The position numbers were made by a program, and so were the translations under genes. Shown piece after piece: positions 9,503-18,326 of a stretch of DNA of 64,000 bases; position 1 is the stretch's first letter; every line of letters starts with the position of its first letter. Origin of the DNA: Halomonas alkaliantarctica (lineage in GTDB: Bacteria; Pseudomonadota; Gammaproteobacteria; Pseudomonadales; Halomonadaceae); the NCBI RefSeq assembly GCF_029854215.1, contig NZ_CP122961.1, forward strand, positions 62,001 through 126,000. Direction: 5' to 3'. The notes beneath the pieces were generated by a model. It saw nothing but the letters and a program-made list of their open reading frames with translations, had not been told where the DNA came from and made no database searches.

Positions 9503-10276
9503 CTAGGATGAAGGAGCGTTAGAGGAGGGTGGGGAATTGAGACCACGTTTGCGCGATTGAGCCTGAATGGCGTGCCAACGGCTTTCGAAGGTGGCATCAA
9601 TTTCACCCTGAGCACTGGTTACCCGACAGCCGCCACGGGCAAGCTGGTCATCCGGCTGCAGCTTCCAGTTGGCGGCCCGGAGCTCATTGCCCAAGTGCTC
9701 CTCTACGAGAGCGTGATCATCGGGGTTGAGCCAAAGGCGCTGCTGGCCAACCAAGGGTGGCTCGGTGTGCAGCAGCTCGCGGACAATGACTAAAATTTGT
9801 TCCGGTGTATCCTTTAGGGCATCGCTGGCAAGCTGTTTGCCAGTGGCTAGTGCTAACTCGACCAAGTCGTAGGCGATGGTGTCATCAAGTCGTTCAAGCG
9901 CATCCGAAAACTGTTTGCCCAGGGTTTCCAGCGGTGTAACCGTCTTGCGGATTTGTGCTTCCAACTCATTTTTTGCCTGTTCAGCAGCTTCCTCTAAACC
10001 CTTTCCAAGCCCCTCTTGGCGGCCCTGTTCAAAACCAGCCTCATAGCCCTCTTTTTCGGCTTGCTGGCGTATGCGCTCGTGAAGTGCCTGGCGTTCACTC
10101 TCTTCACGCTGGCGTGCCAGCTCGGCGGCTTTTTGTGCCGCCTGAACTTTGCGCTGGTGAGCCGTGGGTACCTCGCCATCTGATGCGTGGTTGCTCTGGG
10201 TGGTTGCCAACTCATCCATTTGCCAGCGACGCCAATCGCCATGGCGATCAAATTTAGGCGTGTGAGTATTAGACAT
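9503..10276 (-). CDS. fliH: Flagellar assembly protein FliH
   Basis: FliH binds and regulates FliI and tethers it to FliN in the C-ring. From ATG 10276 the protein has 257 residues. The middle is a long charged coiled coil (about residues 45-110) with [20 protein letters not shown], a run of GxxxG-type spacings that is characteristic of FliH. The C-terminal domain has [20 protein letters not shown]. The start overlaps the fliG stop region by eight bases and has GGAG nine bases upstream. A GTG at 10291 would add five residues and is less likely. Confidence 0.94.
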   Translation of the reverse strand: MSNTHTPKFDRHGDWRRWQMDELATTQSNHASDGEVPTAHQRKVQAAQKAAELARQREESERQALHERIRQQAEKEGYEAGFEQGRQEGLGKGLEEAAEQAKNELEAQIRKTVTPLETLGKQFSDALERLDDTIAYDLVELALATGKQLASDALKDTPEQILVIVRELLHTEPPLVGQQRLWLNPDDHALVEEHLGNELRAANWKLQPDDQLARGGCRVTSAQGEIDATFESRWHAIQAQSRKRGLNSPPSSNAPSS

Positions 10277-11276
10277 ACTCGTCGTCTCCACCTGCCAAGA
10301 CGATTTCTCCTGAATCAGCTAAGCGCCGTACGACCTGCAGGATAGCTTTCTGCTCGGTTTCAACTTGAGAGACGCGGATAGGGCCGCGGGCTTCCATATC
10401 TTCGCGAACTAAATCGGCAGCGCGCTGCGACATATTGCGCAGGAACTTGTCCACCAGAGCGTCCTGGGCCCCTTTAAGGGCCACCACCAGCGAGTTGGTT
10501 TCGACTTCTTGCAGCACCATCTGAATAGCGCGGTTGTCGAGGTCAAGCAGATTCTCGAACAAGAACATTTCGTCGATGATCTTCTGGGCCAAATCTTCGC
10601 TATGAGCACGCACAGTCTCGATAGCGGTCTCCTCTTGGGAGGAGTTCATTAAGTTGAGAATCTCGGCAGCCGTTCTTACGCCGCCCATTTTGCTGCGCTT
10701 GAGGTTCTGACCGTCCAGCATGCTGGTGAGTACTTCGGTCAGTTCCTGTAGCGCAGCGGGCTGAACGCCGCTGAAGGTAGCGATACGAAGTACCACATCA
10801 TTGCGTAGTTTCTCTTCGAATAGTTCAAGGATATCTGACGCTTGATGACGATCCAGGTGAACGAGAATCGTGGCAATAATTTGCGGGTGCTCGTCGCGAA
10901 TGAGTTCGGCCACCATGGAGGCTTCCATGAGGTTGAGTGCGTCGATGCCCGAGTTATTTCCCGTTGTTTCGAGAATATCTTCAATTAGGCTAGTCGCGCG
11001 CTCGCTGCCCAGCGCTTTGGTTAATACCGAGCGGATGTGATCGCTGGAGTTAAGGTTGAGCGCTACAAACTCTTCTGTCTCTTTATGGAACGCTTCGAGC
11101 ACTGCCTTCATGTCGTCATGGGAGACCTGATTCAGACGGGCCATCTCCATACTAATTTCTTGCACCTCAGCAGCGCCGAGATACTTAAATACCTCTGCAG
11201 CACTGTCTTCATCGAGTGCAAGCAATAAGACGGCGCTCTTGCGGGCACCGCTCATGTCAGCAATTGAACTACTCAT
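10269..11276 (-). CDS. fliG: Flagellar motor switch protein FliG
   Basis: FliG is the C-ring subunit that contacts the stator and generates torque. The protein has 335 residues. The N-terminal domain, which binds FliF, has KSAVLLLALDEDSAAEVFKY. An EHPQ motif (DEHPQIIATILVHLD) lies in the middle. The C-terminal torque helix carries the charged residues facing the stator (DNRAIQMVLQEVETNSLVVA and FLRNMSQRAADLVREDME). ATG 11276 is preferred over ATG 11282 because a GGA-containing SD lies nine bases upstream. It overlaps the end of fliF by eight bases. Confidence 0.97.
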   Translation of the reverse strand: MSSSIADMSGARKSAVLLLALDEDSAAEVFKYLGAAEVQEISMEMARLNQVSHDDMKAVLEAFHKETEEFVALNLNSSDHIRSVLTKALGSERATSLIEDILETTGNNSGIDALNLMEASMVAELIRDEHPQIIATILVHLDRHQASDILELFEEKLRNDVVLRIATFSGVQPAALQELTEVLTSMLDGQNLKRSKMGGVRTAAEILNLMNSSQEETAIETVRAHSEDLAQKIIDEMFLFENLLDLDNRAIQMVLQEVETNSLVVALKGAQDALVDKFLRNMSQRAADLVREDMEARGPIRVSQVETEQKAILQVVRRLADSGEIVLAGGDDEYV

Positions 11277-13038
11277 TAGCATTCATCCAGCTACGAATGA
11301 TCATCGCGACCATGCGGGGGTCTTCCTGAGCCATTTCACGCAGGTCATTGAGGTTGTGCTCGTAAAGTGAGGTTTTACGCCGACGCTTCGGCTTGGCGTA
11401 GGTCTCATCGCTCTCTTCAGGCGATTCACTCTCTTCGTCATCATCGCCACCGACTCTAGCCGACAGCATGCCGCCAGGCGCAGCTGTTGCCATAACCGGT
11501 GTTTGGGTATAGCGCTTAATTAAAGGACGCAAAATCAGCAGATAAAGCAATAGAATCGCCAGCGCAACCAGTAGGTAACGACCCACAGTGGCAGCCATTG
11601 AGAGAATATGAGGATCTTTCCACCATTCGACTTCGGCGGTTTCCTCTGTACTGCGCGCGAAGGGGGAATTGACGACTTCAACTTCATCGCCGCGAAGTTG
11701 CGAGAAGCCCATTGCTTGACGAACCAGGCGCTCAATTTGTTCCACCTCATTGTCCGTTAGGGCAACATCGACCCATTCACCTTCGTCGTTCATTTCCGAG
11801 CGGTAGTTTACGACCACCGCCGCGGATAGCCGCTCTATCTGCCCGAGACGGTGCTGGACATGCTCAATGCTGCGATCGACTTCGTAGTTGATTACGTCGT
11901 CTTGACGCAGGTTGCGCAACGCTTCCGGAGGCACATCTTCTTCTTGCTGATTGTCACCTTCTTCACCTTCCGCCTGGTTGATAGGGGAGGGTATGGTGCC
12001 AGGCGGAGTATTACTCAGTGCGCCAGGAATGCCCGTGGCCAACGGGTCTTCGCCATCAAATGCAAGGCTAAGCTGACGGCTACGCACGGCTGCTTCGTTG
12101 GGCGGTTGATTTGGCCCGTAGCGTTCAGACGTTTGCTCGCGCCGCGAGAAATCTATCTGCGCAGCAACTTGGGCGCGCACGTTATCGCGACCCAAAATAG
12201 GCGTTAAAATGTGTTCAATGCGCTGTTGGTAAGAGCGTTCAACCTCGGCAATGTACTCAAGCTGGGAACCATCCAGGTCGTTTCCATTGCTTGTTTCAGC
12301 AGACAGTAACCGACCATCCTGGTTAACCACGGTGACATTTTCAGCGGCAAGCTCTGGGACGCTACCCGAGACCATGTGGACGATCGCGTTGACCTGGCCT
12401 TCACCCAAAACGCGGCCAGGTAAAAGGGTTAGCACAACGGATGCTTTAGCTGGCTCACGATCACGAATAAATACCGATGGTTTGGCCATGGAGAGGTGAA
12501 CCCTCACGCCTTCAACCGGCCCCAGCGATTCAATGGAGCGTGCAAGTTCGCCTTCCAAGCCCCGCTGGTAATTAATCTGCTCAGCAAACTGGCTAATCCC
12601 AAATGCCTGGCTATCCATTAACTCCAGACCAAGGTTGCCGCCTCGTGGGAGGCCTTGCTCTGCAAGCTGTAGGCGCAGCGTGTGAACCTGGTCGCTAGGG
12701 ACCATTAATGCCTGACCGCCCTCACTGAACTGATAAGGAATACCGCGGGTATCAAGTTCATTGATGATGCTGCCACCATCAGCTTCGCTAAGGTTACTGT
12801 AAAGCACCCGGTACTCAGGGCTGCTCGCCCACATAAAGAGAGCCGCGACAATAGCAATTGAAGCGGCACCAGCGATAAGCAGTGCGACTAGTGGATTGCC
12901 ACGCAGTTGCTTCAGCGTTCGCTCGAAAGCTGAGCCGTTGGCTGTGCGTTCGGCATTTCCACTTGCTGAGCTTCCACCAGGGGGAGCGGCTTGATTCGTA
13001 CTGTTTTGACGGCCTGCCGTTGCACCAGTTTCGCTCAT
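11269..13038 (-). CDS. fliF: Flagellar MS-ring protein FliF
   Basis: FliF forms the MS ring on which the flagellum is built. The protein has 589 residues. A disordered N-terminus (about 1-45) precedes transmembrane helix 1 (PLVALLIAGAASIAIVAALF). The periplasmic ring-building domains include QLAEQGLPRGGNLGLELMD and GPVEGVRVHLSMAKPSVFIR, both FliF signatures. Transmembrane helix 2 lies near residue 450 and the C-terminal FliG-binding tail ends the protein. ATG 13038 is preferred because GGAGGG lies just upstream; the frame extends to 13116 but without an SD. It heads the fliFGHIJK run. Confidence 0.96.
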   Translation of the reverse strand: MSETGATAGRQNSTNQAAPPGGSSASGNAERTANGSAFERTLKQLRGNPLVALLIAGAASIAIVAALFMWASSPEYRVLYSNLSEADGGSIINELDTRGIPYQFSEGGQALMVPSDQVHTLRLQLAEQGLPRGGNLGLELMDSQAFGISQFAEQINYQRGLEGELARSIESLGPVEGVRVHLSMAKPSVFIRDREPAKASVVLTLLPGRVLGEGQVNAIVHMVSGSVPELAAENVTVVNQDGRLLSAETSNGNDLDGSQLEYIAEVERSYQQRIEHILTPILGRDNVRAQVAAQIDFSRREQTSERYGPNQPPNEAAVRSRQLSLAFDGEDPLATGIPGALSNTPPGTIPSPINQAEGEEGDNQQEEDVPPEALRNLRQDDVINYEVDRSIEHVQHRLGQIERLSAAVVVNYRSEMNDEGEWVDVALTDNEVEQIERLVRQAMGFSQLRGDEVEVVNSPFARSTEETAEVEWWKDPHILSMAATVGRYLLVALAILLLYLLILRPLIKRYTQTPVMATAAPGGMLSARVGGDDDEESESPEESDETYAKPKRRRKTSLYEHNLNDLREMAQEDPRMVAMIIRSWMNANE

Positions 13039-13125
13039 GCGACCCTCCAAAGGGGCAGGCAAAACTGGTGTCGGCCCAGGCGCATCACCAAAGAAGGCAT
13101 AGGCTATATCCGTCAATCGCGGTTA

Positions 13126-13147
13126 TCCGCCTAAAAGATGAGGCGGA
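13126..13147. promoter_or_regulatory. Inverted repeat in the fliF leader
   Basis: A perfect 7-bp inverted repeat (TCCGCCT at 13126-13132, AGGCGGA at 13141-13147) with an 8-base loop lies 88 bases upstream of fliF in the 256-base divergent fliF-fliE region (13039-13294). No T-run follows on either strand, so it is not a standard terminator. It could be an operator or leader hairpin. I saw no confident sigma-28 or sigma-54 promoter in this region, which fits FlhDC-activated sigma-70 promoters. Confidence 0.35.
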
Positions 13148-13194
13148 GTTGTGATGACGGCCATTATCCGGTGGCTAGTCGAGCCTAAAGGAAA

Positions 13195-13208
13195 GATAAG
13201 CTCCGCTT
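13195..13208. promoter_or_regulatory. 14-bp motif shared by the fliE and flhB upstream regions
   Basis: GATAAGCTCCGCTT here recurs exactly at 33020-33033, just upstream of flhB. Its core, AAGC-TCC-GCTT, is a small palindrome. Both sites precede genes that FlhDC controls in enteric bacteria, so a regulator or promoter element is possible. The distance to the start codon differs (86 versus 19 bases), which weakens the idea. Confidence 0.3.
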
Positions 13209-13294
13209 TTTATGCGCATTTGTCCGTATGAGGCGGGTTGCTTTGGTGTTAGGCTTTTCGCATTAGATCTTTTTTTGCGAATTGAGGTGAGCGT

Positions 13295-13627
13295 ATGAGT
13301 ACTCCCGCAATACAAGCTACGCTACAGCAGATGCAAAGCATGGCGACCCAGGCGGCATCCACGCAGCCGCTTAGTGGAGCTCAGGCGTCAGCAACTGTCG
13401 GGCAAGGCGGTTTTGGTAGTGAGCTGCAAGCCTCTATTCAGCGTATCAACCGACTTCAACAGACGGCTAATAACCAGGCGATGGCTTTTCAGGCGGGTGA
13501 CCCTAATTTACAGCTCAATGACGTGATGGTCGACATGCAGAAGTCTAGCGTTGCGTTTCAAATGGGGCTTCAGGTTCGCAACCGCTTGGTTTCTGCATAT
13601 CGTGATGTTATGAACATGCAAGTATAG
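13295..13627 (+). CDS. fliE: Flagellar hook-basal body protein FliE
   Basis: FliE connects the MS ring to the proximal rod. The protein has 110 residues, the normal length. The C-terminal half carries the family pattern: AGDPNLQLNDVMVDMQKSSV, then FQMGLQVRNRLVSAYRDVM. ATG 13295 follows GAGGTGAG. It is transcribed away from fliF, as in E. coli, where fliE is a single-gene operon. A small GC hairpin separates it from convergent flaG. Confidence 0.95.
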   Translation: MSTPAIQATLQQMQSMATQAASTQPLSGAQASATVGQGGFGSELQASIQRINRLQQTANNQAMAFQAGDPNLQLNDVMVDMQKSSVAFQMGLQVRNRLVSAYRDVMNMQV

Positions 13628-13644
13628 GTTTTTGACGCCAAGCG

Positions 13645-14010
13645 TTAGGCTTCAATAGAGATTATTCGTCCTTGCATTTCTTCTAGTCGCTCAGCGATGT
13701 CTAGTACTTCTTCTGCTGGGATCTGGCGTATTACCTCTCCAGACTCCCTGTCAATGACCCGAGTAATCACGCGTGAAGTTTCTTCGCTTAACTCGAACTC
13801 TAAACCATGTGGACGCATTATCTCGTTAATGCGTTGAATGGGTTCAACGAGCTCGACGGCAGAGATTTCCTGCTCGGGGGTATCTGCATTGTTAAGCTGG
13901 GTGGTCGTTGTCGTTAGCTGGGCCAGTGTGTTTTCTAGCCGCTGTCTTGGGTTTAATTGAGTGTGGGCTGATGACAGAGGTGTCATTGCTTCGGTAGGTA
14001 AAGAGCTCAT
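13645..14010 (-). CDS. flaG: FlaG family flagellar protein
   Basis: The FlaG family is linked to filament length in polar-flagellated bacteria, where the gene usually sits by flagellin; its exact role is unresolved. The protein has 121 residues. The N-terminal half is low complexity (a Thr run in LAQLTTTTTQLN). The FlaG domain is at the C-terminus: GLEFELSEETSRVITRVIDR, then GEVIRQIPAEEVLDIAERL. It stands alone here, convergent with fliE, away from any flagellin gene, and has its own consensus sigma-28 promoter about 110 bases upstream. Confidence 0.9.
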   Translation of the reverse strand: MSSLPTEAMTPLSSAHTQLNPRQRLENTLAQLTTTTTQLNNADTPEQEISAVELVEPIQRINEIMRPHGLEFELSEETSRVITRVIDRESGEVIRQIPAEEVLDIAERLEEMQGRIISIEA

Positions 14011-14341
14011 GGTGCACGTTCCTTTTTAAAGTCAGCTTTGGCAGCCAATTGTGATGCAGCAGCGTGGAACGGCGGCCATAGCTCGGTTTTTTACAGTTAA
14101 GAATCATTTCTTGATTATTATCGGCAGGGCGCTGAAAAACTTTACGCTTACCGGTGTAGCGACCTGTTTGCTCAATATTGAGAACGTTGACAATCTCCTT
14201 CCCTTCTCCGCTTACTTTTCTGTATCCATCTAATAAGCATGAGAGTGATGGCTTTTTGCGCATACGCCCGGCTGTCGGCATCTGATATGCTTTCCCACTT
14301 TGCGGTTAACTAATTAACGCATAAGAGTAAGTGAGGCGAGA
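14011..14341. other. Divergent flaG / PilZ-HD-GYP intergenic region
   Basis: This 331-base region separates flaG (-) from the PilZ-HD-GYP gene (+). It contains the sigma-28 promoter at 14118-14144 for flaG. Open frames across it show no family resemblance and no convincing SD, and I do not regard them as genes. On the plus side GAGGCGAG just before 14342 is the SD of the next gene. I could not pick a clear promoter for that gene. Confidence 0.7.
14118..14144 (-). promoter_or_regulatory. Consensus sigma-28 (FliA) promoter for flaG
   Basis: Read on the minus strand the site is TAAAGTTT (14137-14144), 11 bases, then GCCGATAA (14118-14125). This matches the enteric FliA consensus at every specified position with the right spacing. 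It points at flaG, whose ATG is 108 bases further on. fliA itself lies at 39.6 kb in this window, so flaG is predicted to be a late-class gene. Confidence 0.85.
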
Positions 14342-16030
14342 ATGGTGGCGCAGCAGGATGAGTTTGAAACAATAGCAAACACAACAGTGATCGAGTCTCT
14401 GCTGAATGCCTTGATCGAAACGGGCGGTGTATCACTCTGCCTTGCTTCGGCTGGAGCGCGCCCAGAGCCCATTGTCTTGATGGAGCAGCACTTGGGACAA
14501 ACACTGGTGATGGATCTCTCATCAGTTGATTATTTACTTCACCATCTTCAGGGCGGCGCCGCTTTCTACTTGCGCGGGCAGGCGCAAGGCAAAGTGGTAC
14601 AAACGCCACTGTTGCAACTGACGGAGACGCGCCATGCTGGAGGGCGCTTTCTGTGTTGCAGCGACTATCCTGCATCGCTGGAGGTGTTACAGCGCCGTGA
14701 GTCATTCCGCGCTGAGTTGCGCATGGGGATGGTAGTGTCGGCAGGTTTGCAGGGTGGTGATGCCGAGGTAGCAGGTGAGTTACGGGATTTGTCCCAGGAC
14801 GGCTGCCAACTTGAGTTGCCATTGGCGGCTAGCGGCCTGTTGGCAGAGACCGCTAGCCCCCTGAAGCTAGCGTTTACCTTTCCCGATGGCACGTATTTTG
14901 AAGTGCTTGGAGAGGCTCGCCATCAAAAGACAGATGCTGAGCGCCATCTGCTGCGCGTCGGCTTTAACTTCGTGGAGTGTAGCGCAGAGCAAGAGCGGCA
15001 AATTTGGTATTTCGTATGTGAAATAGAGCGTGAAGCGGCCCGCTATAAAAAAGAAGAACAAAACGAGCGTCAACCCTCTCCACTGTTTGCGTTGCCAAAA
15101 AAGCGACCAGGTGCCGGAGAGGTTCTTGGGCGGCGTGATGTCCAGCGCTATGCTACCCCTATGGCGCGTCGGTTGGTAAAAGTCGCCGCCTATCTGGATG
15201 CGCAGCTACTGTTGTTGCAACAGGGTAGCGATATCGATGGACGCCAACTCTCCCGCTATGCTGATCGAGTTCTGGATCTTCACGAAGAGGATCGTGAAGC
15301 ACTGCTATTCGCCTCTCGCTGCTTATTTCCCGAACCGTTGATAGTCCGCCACGGTATTGCAGTGGCCATTCATTTGCTCGATTTTGTGGGTGCCAGCATG
15401 CCTCGCGAGCTGCGCAAGGCGATAGTGGCCAGTGGTCTTGTCCATGACCTTGGCAAGGCGCTGGTTCCCCAGGTGTTATTCAAAGCCCCGCACTTTGAGG
15501 GGAGTCATCGAGAGGCGATCAGTGAGCATGTTCAATTGCTGCTTGACCGTTTGCATAGCTGCCAGTGGCTGTCGGTGGGTGTTGCTCAGGCGGTGATTGG
15601 GGGGATTAACGAGCGAATGGACGGTAGCGGTTATCCCGGTGGCCTGAGTGGGGCCGACCTTAGTGAGTTGGCTAAAGCGAGTGCTGTAGTCGATGTCGTA
15701 GAGGCAATGCGGCGTGATCGGGCAGATCGTTCAGCTAAAACAGCGCAGCAAATTTATCGCCATTTATTGCAGCATCCACACCACTTTGATATGCGCTGGA
15801 TTAAGCGCTACATCGATCACTTTAAGGGGCTGCCAGTTGGCTCGCTGGCGCGCTTTTCCAGTCAGCAGCAGGGCTGGATCTTACGCATCGACGCTAAAGG
15901 CAACCCCACGGAAGTGTTGCTTGCATCCCAGGTTGAGCCGCCTATGCGTGACAATGTGGGCGTGGTTGTGCGGGATAATATTACTGAGCGGCTTGGTCGA
16001 ACCGTAGGTGAAGTCGCGGTGTCTACCTGA
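14342..16030 (+). CDS. PilZ domain plus HD-GYP-type protein in the flagellar cluster
   Basis: The protein has 562 residues in three parts. An N-terminal YcgR-like region (1-110) is followed by a PilZ domain (about 117-225) with QRRESFR and DLSQDG, matching the c-di-GMP-binding RxxxR and DxSxxG motifs. The C-terminal HD-GYP-like domain (about 340-480) has VHDLGK near 367 and DGSGYPGG near 429. In classical HD-GYP phosphodiesterases a His-rich HHHE precedes the GYP block; here the sequence is GGINERMDGSGYP, so metal-binding histidines are missing and activity is doubtful. It may bind c-di-GMP through PilZ and relay it to the motor or its control, as YcgR does. The SD is GAGGCGAG. Confidence 0.82.
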   Translation: MVAQQDEFETIANTTVIESLLNALIETGGVSLCLASAGARPEPIVLMEQHLGQTLVMDLSSVDYLLHHLQGGAAFYLRGQAQGKVVQTPLLQLTETRHAGGRFLCCSDYPASLEVLQRRESFRAELRMGMVVSAGLQGGDAEVAGELRDLSQDGCQLELPLAASGLLAETASPLKLAFTFPDGTYFEVLGEARHQKTDAERHLLRVGFNFVECSAEQERQIWYFVCEIEREAARYKKEEQNERQPSPLFALPKKRPGAGEVLGRRDVQRYATPMARRLVKVAAYLDAQLLLLQQGSDIDGRQLSRYADRVLDLHEEDREALLFASRCLFPEPLIVRHGIAVAIHLLDFVGASMPRELRKAIVASGLVHDLGKALVPQVLFKAPHFEGSHREAISEHVQLLLDRLHSCQWLSVGVAQAVIGGINERMDGSGYPGGLSGADLSELAKASAVVDVVEAMRRDRADRSAKTAQQIYRHLLQHPHHFDMRWIKRYIDHFKGLPVGSLARFSSQQQGWILRIDAKGNPTEVLLASQVEPPMRDNVGVVVRDNITERLGRTVGEVAVST

Positions 16031-16112
16031 CAGGGGTGAACACAAGGCGTTAGTGAGTGATGAGCAGCTAGTTATTGCCATATGCAGCGCTAAAAAAAGC
16101 GTTGCGGACCGT

Positions 16113-16139
16113 TAAAGTCCCCTAAGTTCGCGCCGATAG
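16113..16139 (+). promoter_or_regulatory. Sigma-28 (FliA) promoter for fliS-fliT
   Basis: TAAAGTCC (16113-16120), 11 bases, then GCCGATAG (16132-16139). All four core TAAA bases and seven of eight -10 bases match the FliA consensus, with exact spacing. The fliS ATG is 99 bases downstream. Upstream at 16084-16105 is an 8-bp stem with one G-U pair and an A6 loop that may end the preceding gene, though it lacks a T-run. Confidence 0.8.
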
Positions 16140-16238
16140 ATACTAGTAGTGCAGTACGTTGTTTGTTTTTGTCTTTTAATATTTGTGGTTTATCACTCTT
16201 ATAGGGTGAGCATAAAACCACGCATAGGAGTTCCGCTT

Positions 16239-16655
16239 ATGACTTACTCTCGCGGTGGCGCCGCCTATGGGCGGGGAGCTAACGCTTATGCGCGTGTCGG
16301 CGTAGAAAGCGGAGTGATGTCGGCAGACCCTCATCAACTGATTGTGATGTTGTTTGACGGCGCCCAGGCCGCTATTCGTGCTGCGCGCATTCATATTCAG
16401 GCGGGCAATACGGCCGAGAAAGGCAAGTCGATATCGAAAGCGCTGAACATTGTAAATAACGGCCTTGCCGCTGCTCTTGATCAAGAAAAAGGTGGCGAAA
16501 TTGCCGAGCGCTTGGCATCGCTTTATGACTATATTTCGCGCCTGCTGTTGGCGGCGAATCTTCGTAACGATGAAGAGAGTTTAAATCAGGCCGAGCGCCT
16601 TCTCGAAGATATCGCTTCAGCATGGCGTGATATTGGTCAACGGCAGAGTGCGTGA
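16239..16655 (+). CDS. fliS: Flagellin export chaperone FliS
   Basis: FliS binds the flagellin C-terminus and keeps it unfolded for export. From ATG 16239 the protein has 138 residues, the usual size. Family features are GVESGVMSADPHQLIVMLFD near the N-terminus, IRAARIHIQAGNTAEKGKSI and LYDYISRLLLAANLRND. The frame is open to 16149, but those extra 30 residues overlap the promoter region, and AGGAG sits well placed before 16239. It lies behind a good sigma-28 promoter and is followed by fliT after seven bases. No fliD precedes it, unlike the usual fliDST order. Confidence 0.94.
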   Translation: MTYSRGGAAYGRGANAYARVGVESGVMSADPHQLIVMLFDGAQAAIRAARIHIQAGNTAEKGKSISKALNIVNNGLAAALDQEKGGEIAERLASLYDYISRLLLAANLRNDEESLNQAERLLEDIASAWRDIGQRQSA

Positions 16656-16662
16656 GGCAATA

Positions 16663-17073
16663 ATGTCAGCATCTACATCTGCTCATGATAAAAGTGCTCA
16701 AGAGTCGTTACTTAATAGCTATGAAGCGCTATTGAGCCGCGTTGAGCACATGCACGAACTTGCTAATGCCGAGCAGTGGGCAGAGTTGATCGATCAGCGT
16801 ACAAGCTATGTGGTGCTGGTGGAGCAACTGCGCGAGTTGGATACGACCGTATCGCTTGATTCTGCTGCTCTAAAGCGCAAAGCAGAGCTGCTTGAGCGCA
16901 TTCTTGAACATGATGTGGATATTCGTCGTCGCTTATTATTGCGTCGTGATGAGCTGGGTAAGCTAATAGAGGTGTCTCAACGTCAGCGAGATCTGCATCG
17001 CGCTTATGCGCCCCAACAAGGCTCTGCGGTTGCCTATGAAACAGATGATGCTGATTCCAAGAGGTCTTCGTGA
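16663..17073 (+). CDS. fliT: Flagellar protein FliT
   Basis: FliT is a chaperone for the cap protein FliD and in Salmonella also restrains FlhDC. The protein has 136 residues, all-helical in appearance: LLNSYEALLSRVEHMHELAN, then ILEHDVDIRRRLLLRRDELG. FliT is weakly conserved, so its place directly after fliS and its length support the call. ATG 16663 is chosen because GAGG lies seven bases upstream. The stop overlaps the next gene's GTG as GTGA. flhDC lies less than 2 kb downstream, so a FliT-FlhDC link is possible. Confidence 0.83.
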   Translation: MSASTSAHDKSAQESLLNSYEALLSRVEHMHELANAEQWAELIDQRTSYVVLVEQLRELDTTVSLDSAALKRKAELLERILEHDVDIRRRLLLRRDELGKLIEVSQRQRDLHRAYAPQQGSAVAYETDDADSKRSS

Positions 17074-18326
17074 GCGGTATTACTCCGCTTATTGATACGC
17101 TCTTGCACCAGGTGCTAGGGCGGCAGGGGGAGTTGTCGCTACAGCGGGCGCTGGATCAACCCATAAAGCCTATTCCTCCGGGCCAAGGCCCGCGTGCAGT
17201 GATGGGCGATGCTGATTTAGATGGGCGAGCGACACCGTTAAGCGATTTAAAACGGTTGCCACTTCCCGCAGATGGGGCGCGAACATTGCCCCGCGGCGAT
17301 TCACCACCATCTACGCCAGGGTCAACGCAGACGCACTTTAGCCCTGCTGCAAGGACGATCGCGGATGTTCTGTTACGTTTCCCTGCTCCCCCCTCGGTGA
17401 TGCGGCCAGAAGCTCCTTTAATCACCAGCCAAGAAACACCAACGGCTAGTACAGTAGCGACGCGCTTAGAAGCAAGTATTCGTGACAGTGGGCTGTTTTA
17501 TGAGTCGCATTTGAAACGCTGGTTCCAGGGCGAGGGCGTCCGACAGCAGTTATTAAATGAACCACAAATGCAGGCTGGGCCACGTCCGTTAGCACCCCTT
17601 TTACCCCCTGGTTTAGGTGCCTCGCATGCGCTGACGACGGGGTTGGCTCCATTGGTCACACCGGGGGCGCAGCAAGGAGCGGGGCAAGGTGGCATGTCTA
17701 TCCTGACCAACGTACCACTGATACCCGTGAACCATGAAAATGGAATGGCCCGTTCCAATGTTGCAACGACTGCTCCTAACGCGGGTTCGCCTGTTGCATC
17801 ACCCCAAGCTGCTACTCTCACCCAGAATACGCCTGCTGCTATGGCAGGTGAAGGACGTGAGATTAGCCAGGCAAGGGAAGTGGCCGAGCTGATGGCCAAC
17901 CGCCCCGCTCGCGAAATCGTCCATGAAAGCTTGCAGAGTCTGGTGCGTCAACAGCTTGAGATGTTGGTGATGCCGACTATCCGCTGGGAGGGGGATGTAT
18001 GGGCAGGGATTTTTATGGCCTTGGTAATCAACCTGCCCGCTCGCGAGGAAGGGAAAGAGGGTAAGCAGCAGGAGGGTGAGCCGGATGGCGGTTGGCGCTC
18101 TGATATGCAGCTTGATGTTCCCAGTTTGGGGTCGTTCAATGCGTCCCTATGGCTCTATCGAAATATGTTAAGTATCGATTTCACCACTGAAAGCACGCAG
18201 GCTTATCAGCGCATTGATGCAGGGTTGCCCGCCTTAGAGAAGCGACTGAGCGCCTTGGACTTACATAAAGTGCAGCTTCGCGCACGCTATATTGAAGCGG
18301 AGGCTACGTATGGCAACGCCGGGTGA
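17070..18326 (+). CDS. FliK-like (hook-length control type) protein, second copy
   Basis: The protein has 418 residues, with a GTG start overlapping the fliT stop. About 270 residues are Pro/Gln/Ala-rich and disordered in appearance. The C-terminal part (about 285-410) resembles the FliK C-terminal domain: LDVPSLGSFNASLWLYRN, then FTTESTQAYQRIDAGLPALE. It differs strongly from the main FliK at 6324-7628. The next gene is a free FlhB C-terminal domain, the known FliK partner type, so the two may act together in export-specificity switching. FliK-like genes next to fhlB are known in other proteobacteria. The exact function is inferred. Confidence 0.75.
   Translation: MSGITPLIDTLLHQVLGRQGELSLQRALDQPIKPIPPGQGPRAVMGDADLDGRATPLSDLKRLPLPADGARTLPRGDSPPSTPGSTQTHFSPAARTIADVLLRFPAPPSVMRPEAPLITSQETPTASTVATRLEASIRDSGLFYESHLKRWFQGEGVRQQLLNEPQMQAGPRPLAPLLPPGLGASHALTTGLAPLVTPGAQQGAGQGGMSILTNVPLIPVNHENGMARSNVATTAPNAGSPVASPQAATLTQNTPAAMAGEGREISQAREVAELMANRPAREIVHESLQSLVRQQLEMLVMPTIRWEGDVWAGIFMALVINLPAREEGKEGKQQEGEPDGGWRSDMQLDVPSLGSFNASLWLYRNMLSIDFTTESTQAYQRIDAGLPALEKRLSALDLHKVQLRARYIEAEATYGNAG

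Noticed and set aside
14051..14233. 60-codon plus-strand frame in the flaG upstream region
   Set aside because: No SD, no similarity, and it lies across the promoter; probably chance.
13892..14281. 129-codon minus-strand frame spanning the flaG N-terminus and the upstream region
   Set aside because: It overlaps flaG out of frame, contains the sigma-28 promoter, has no SD and resembles nothing known.
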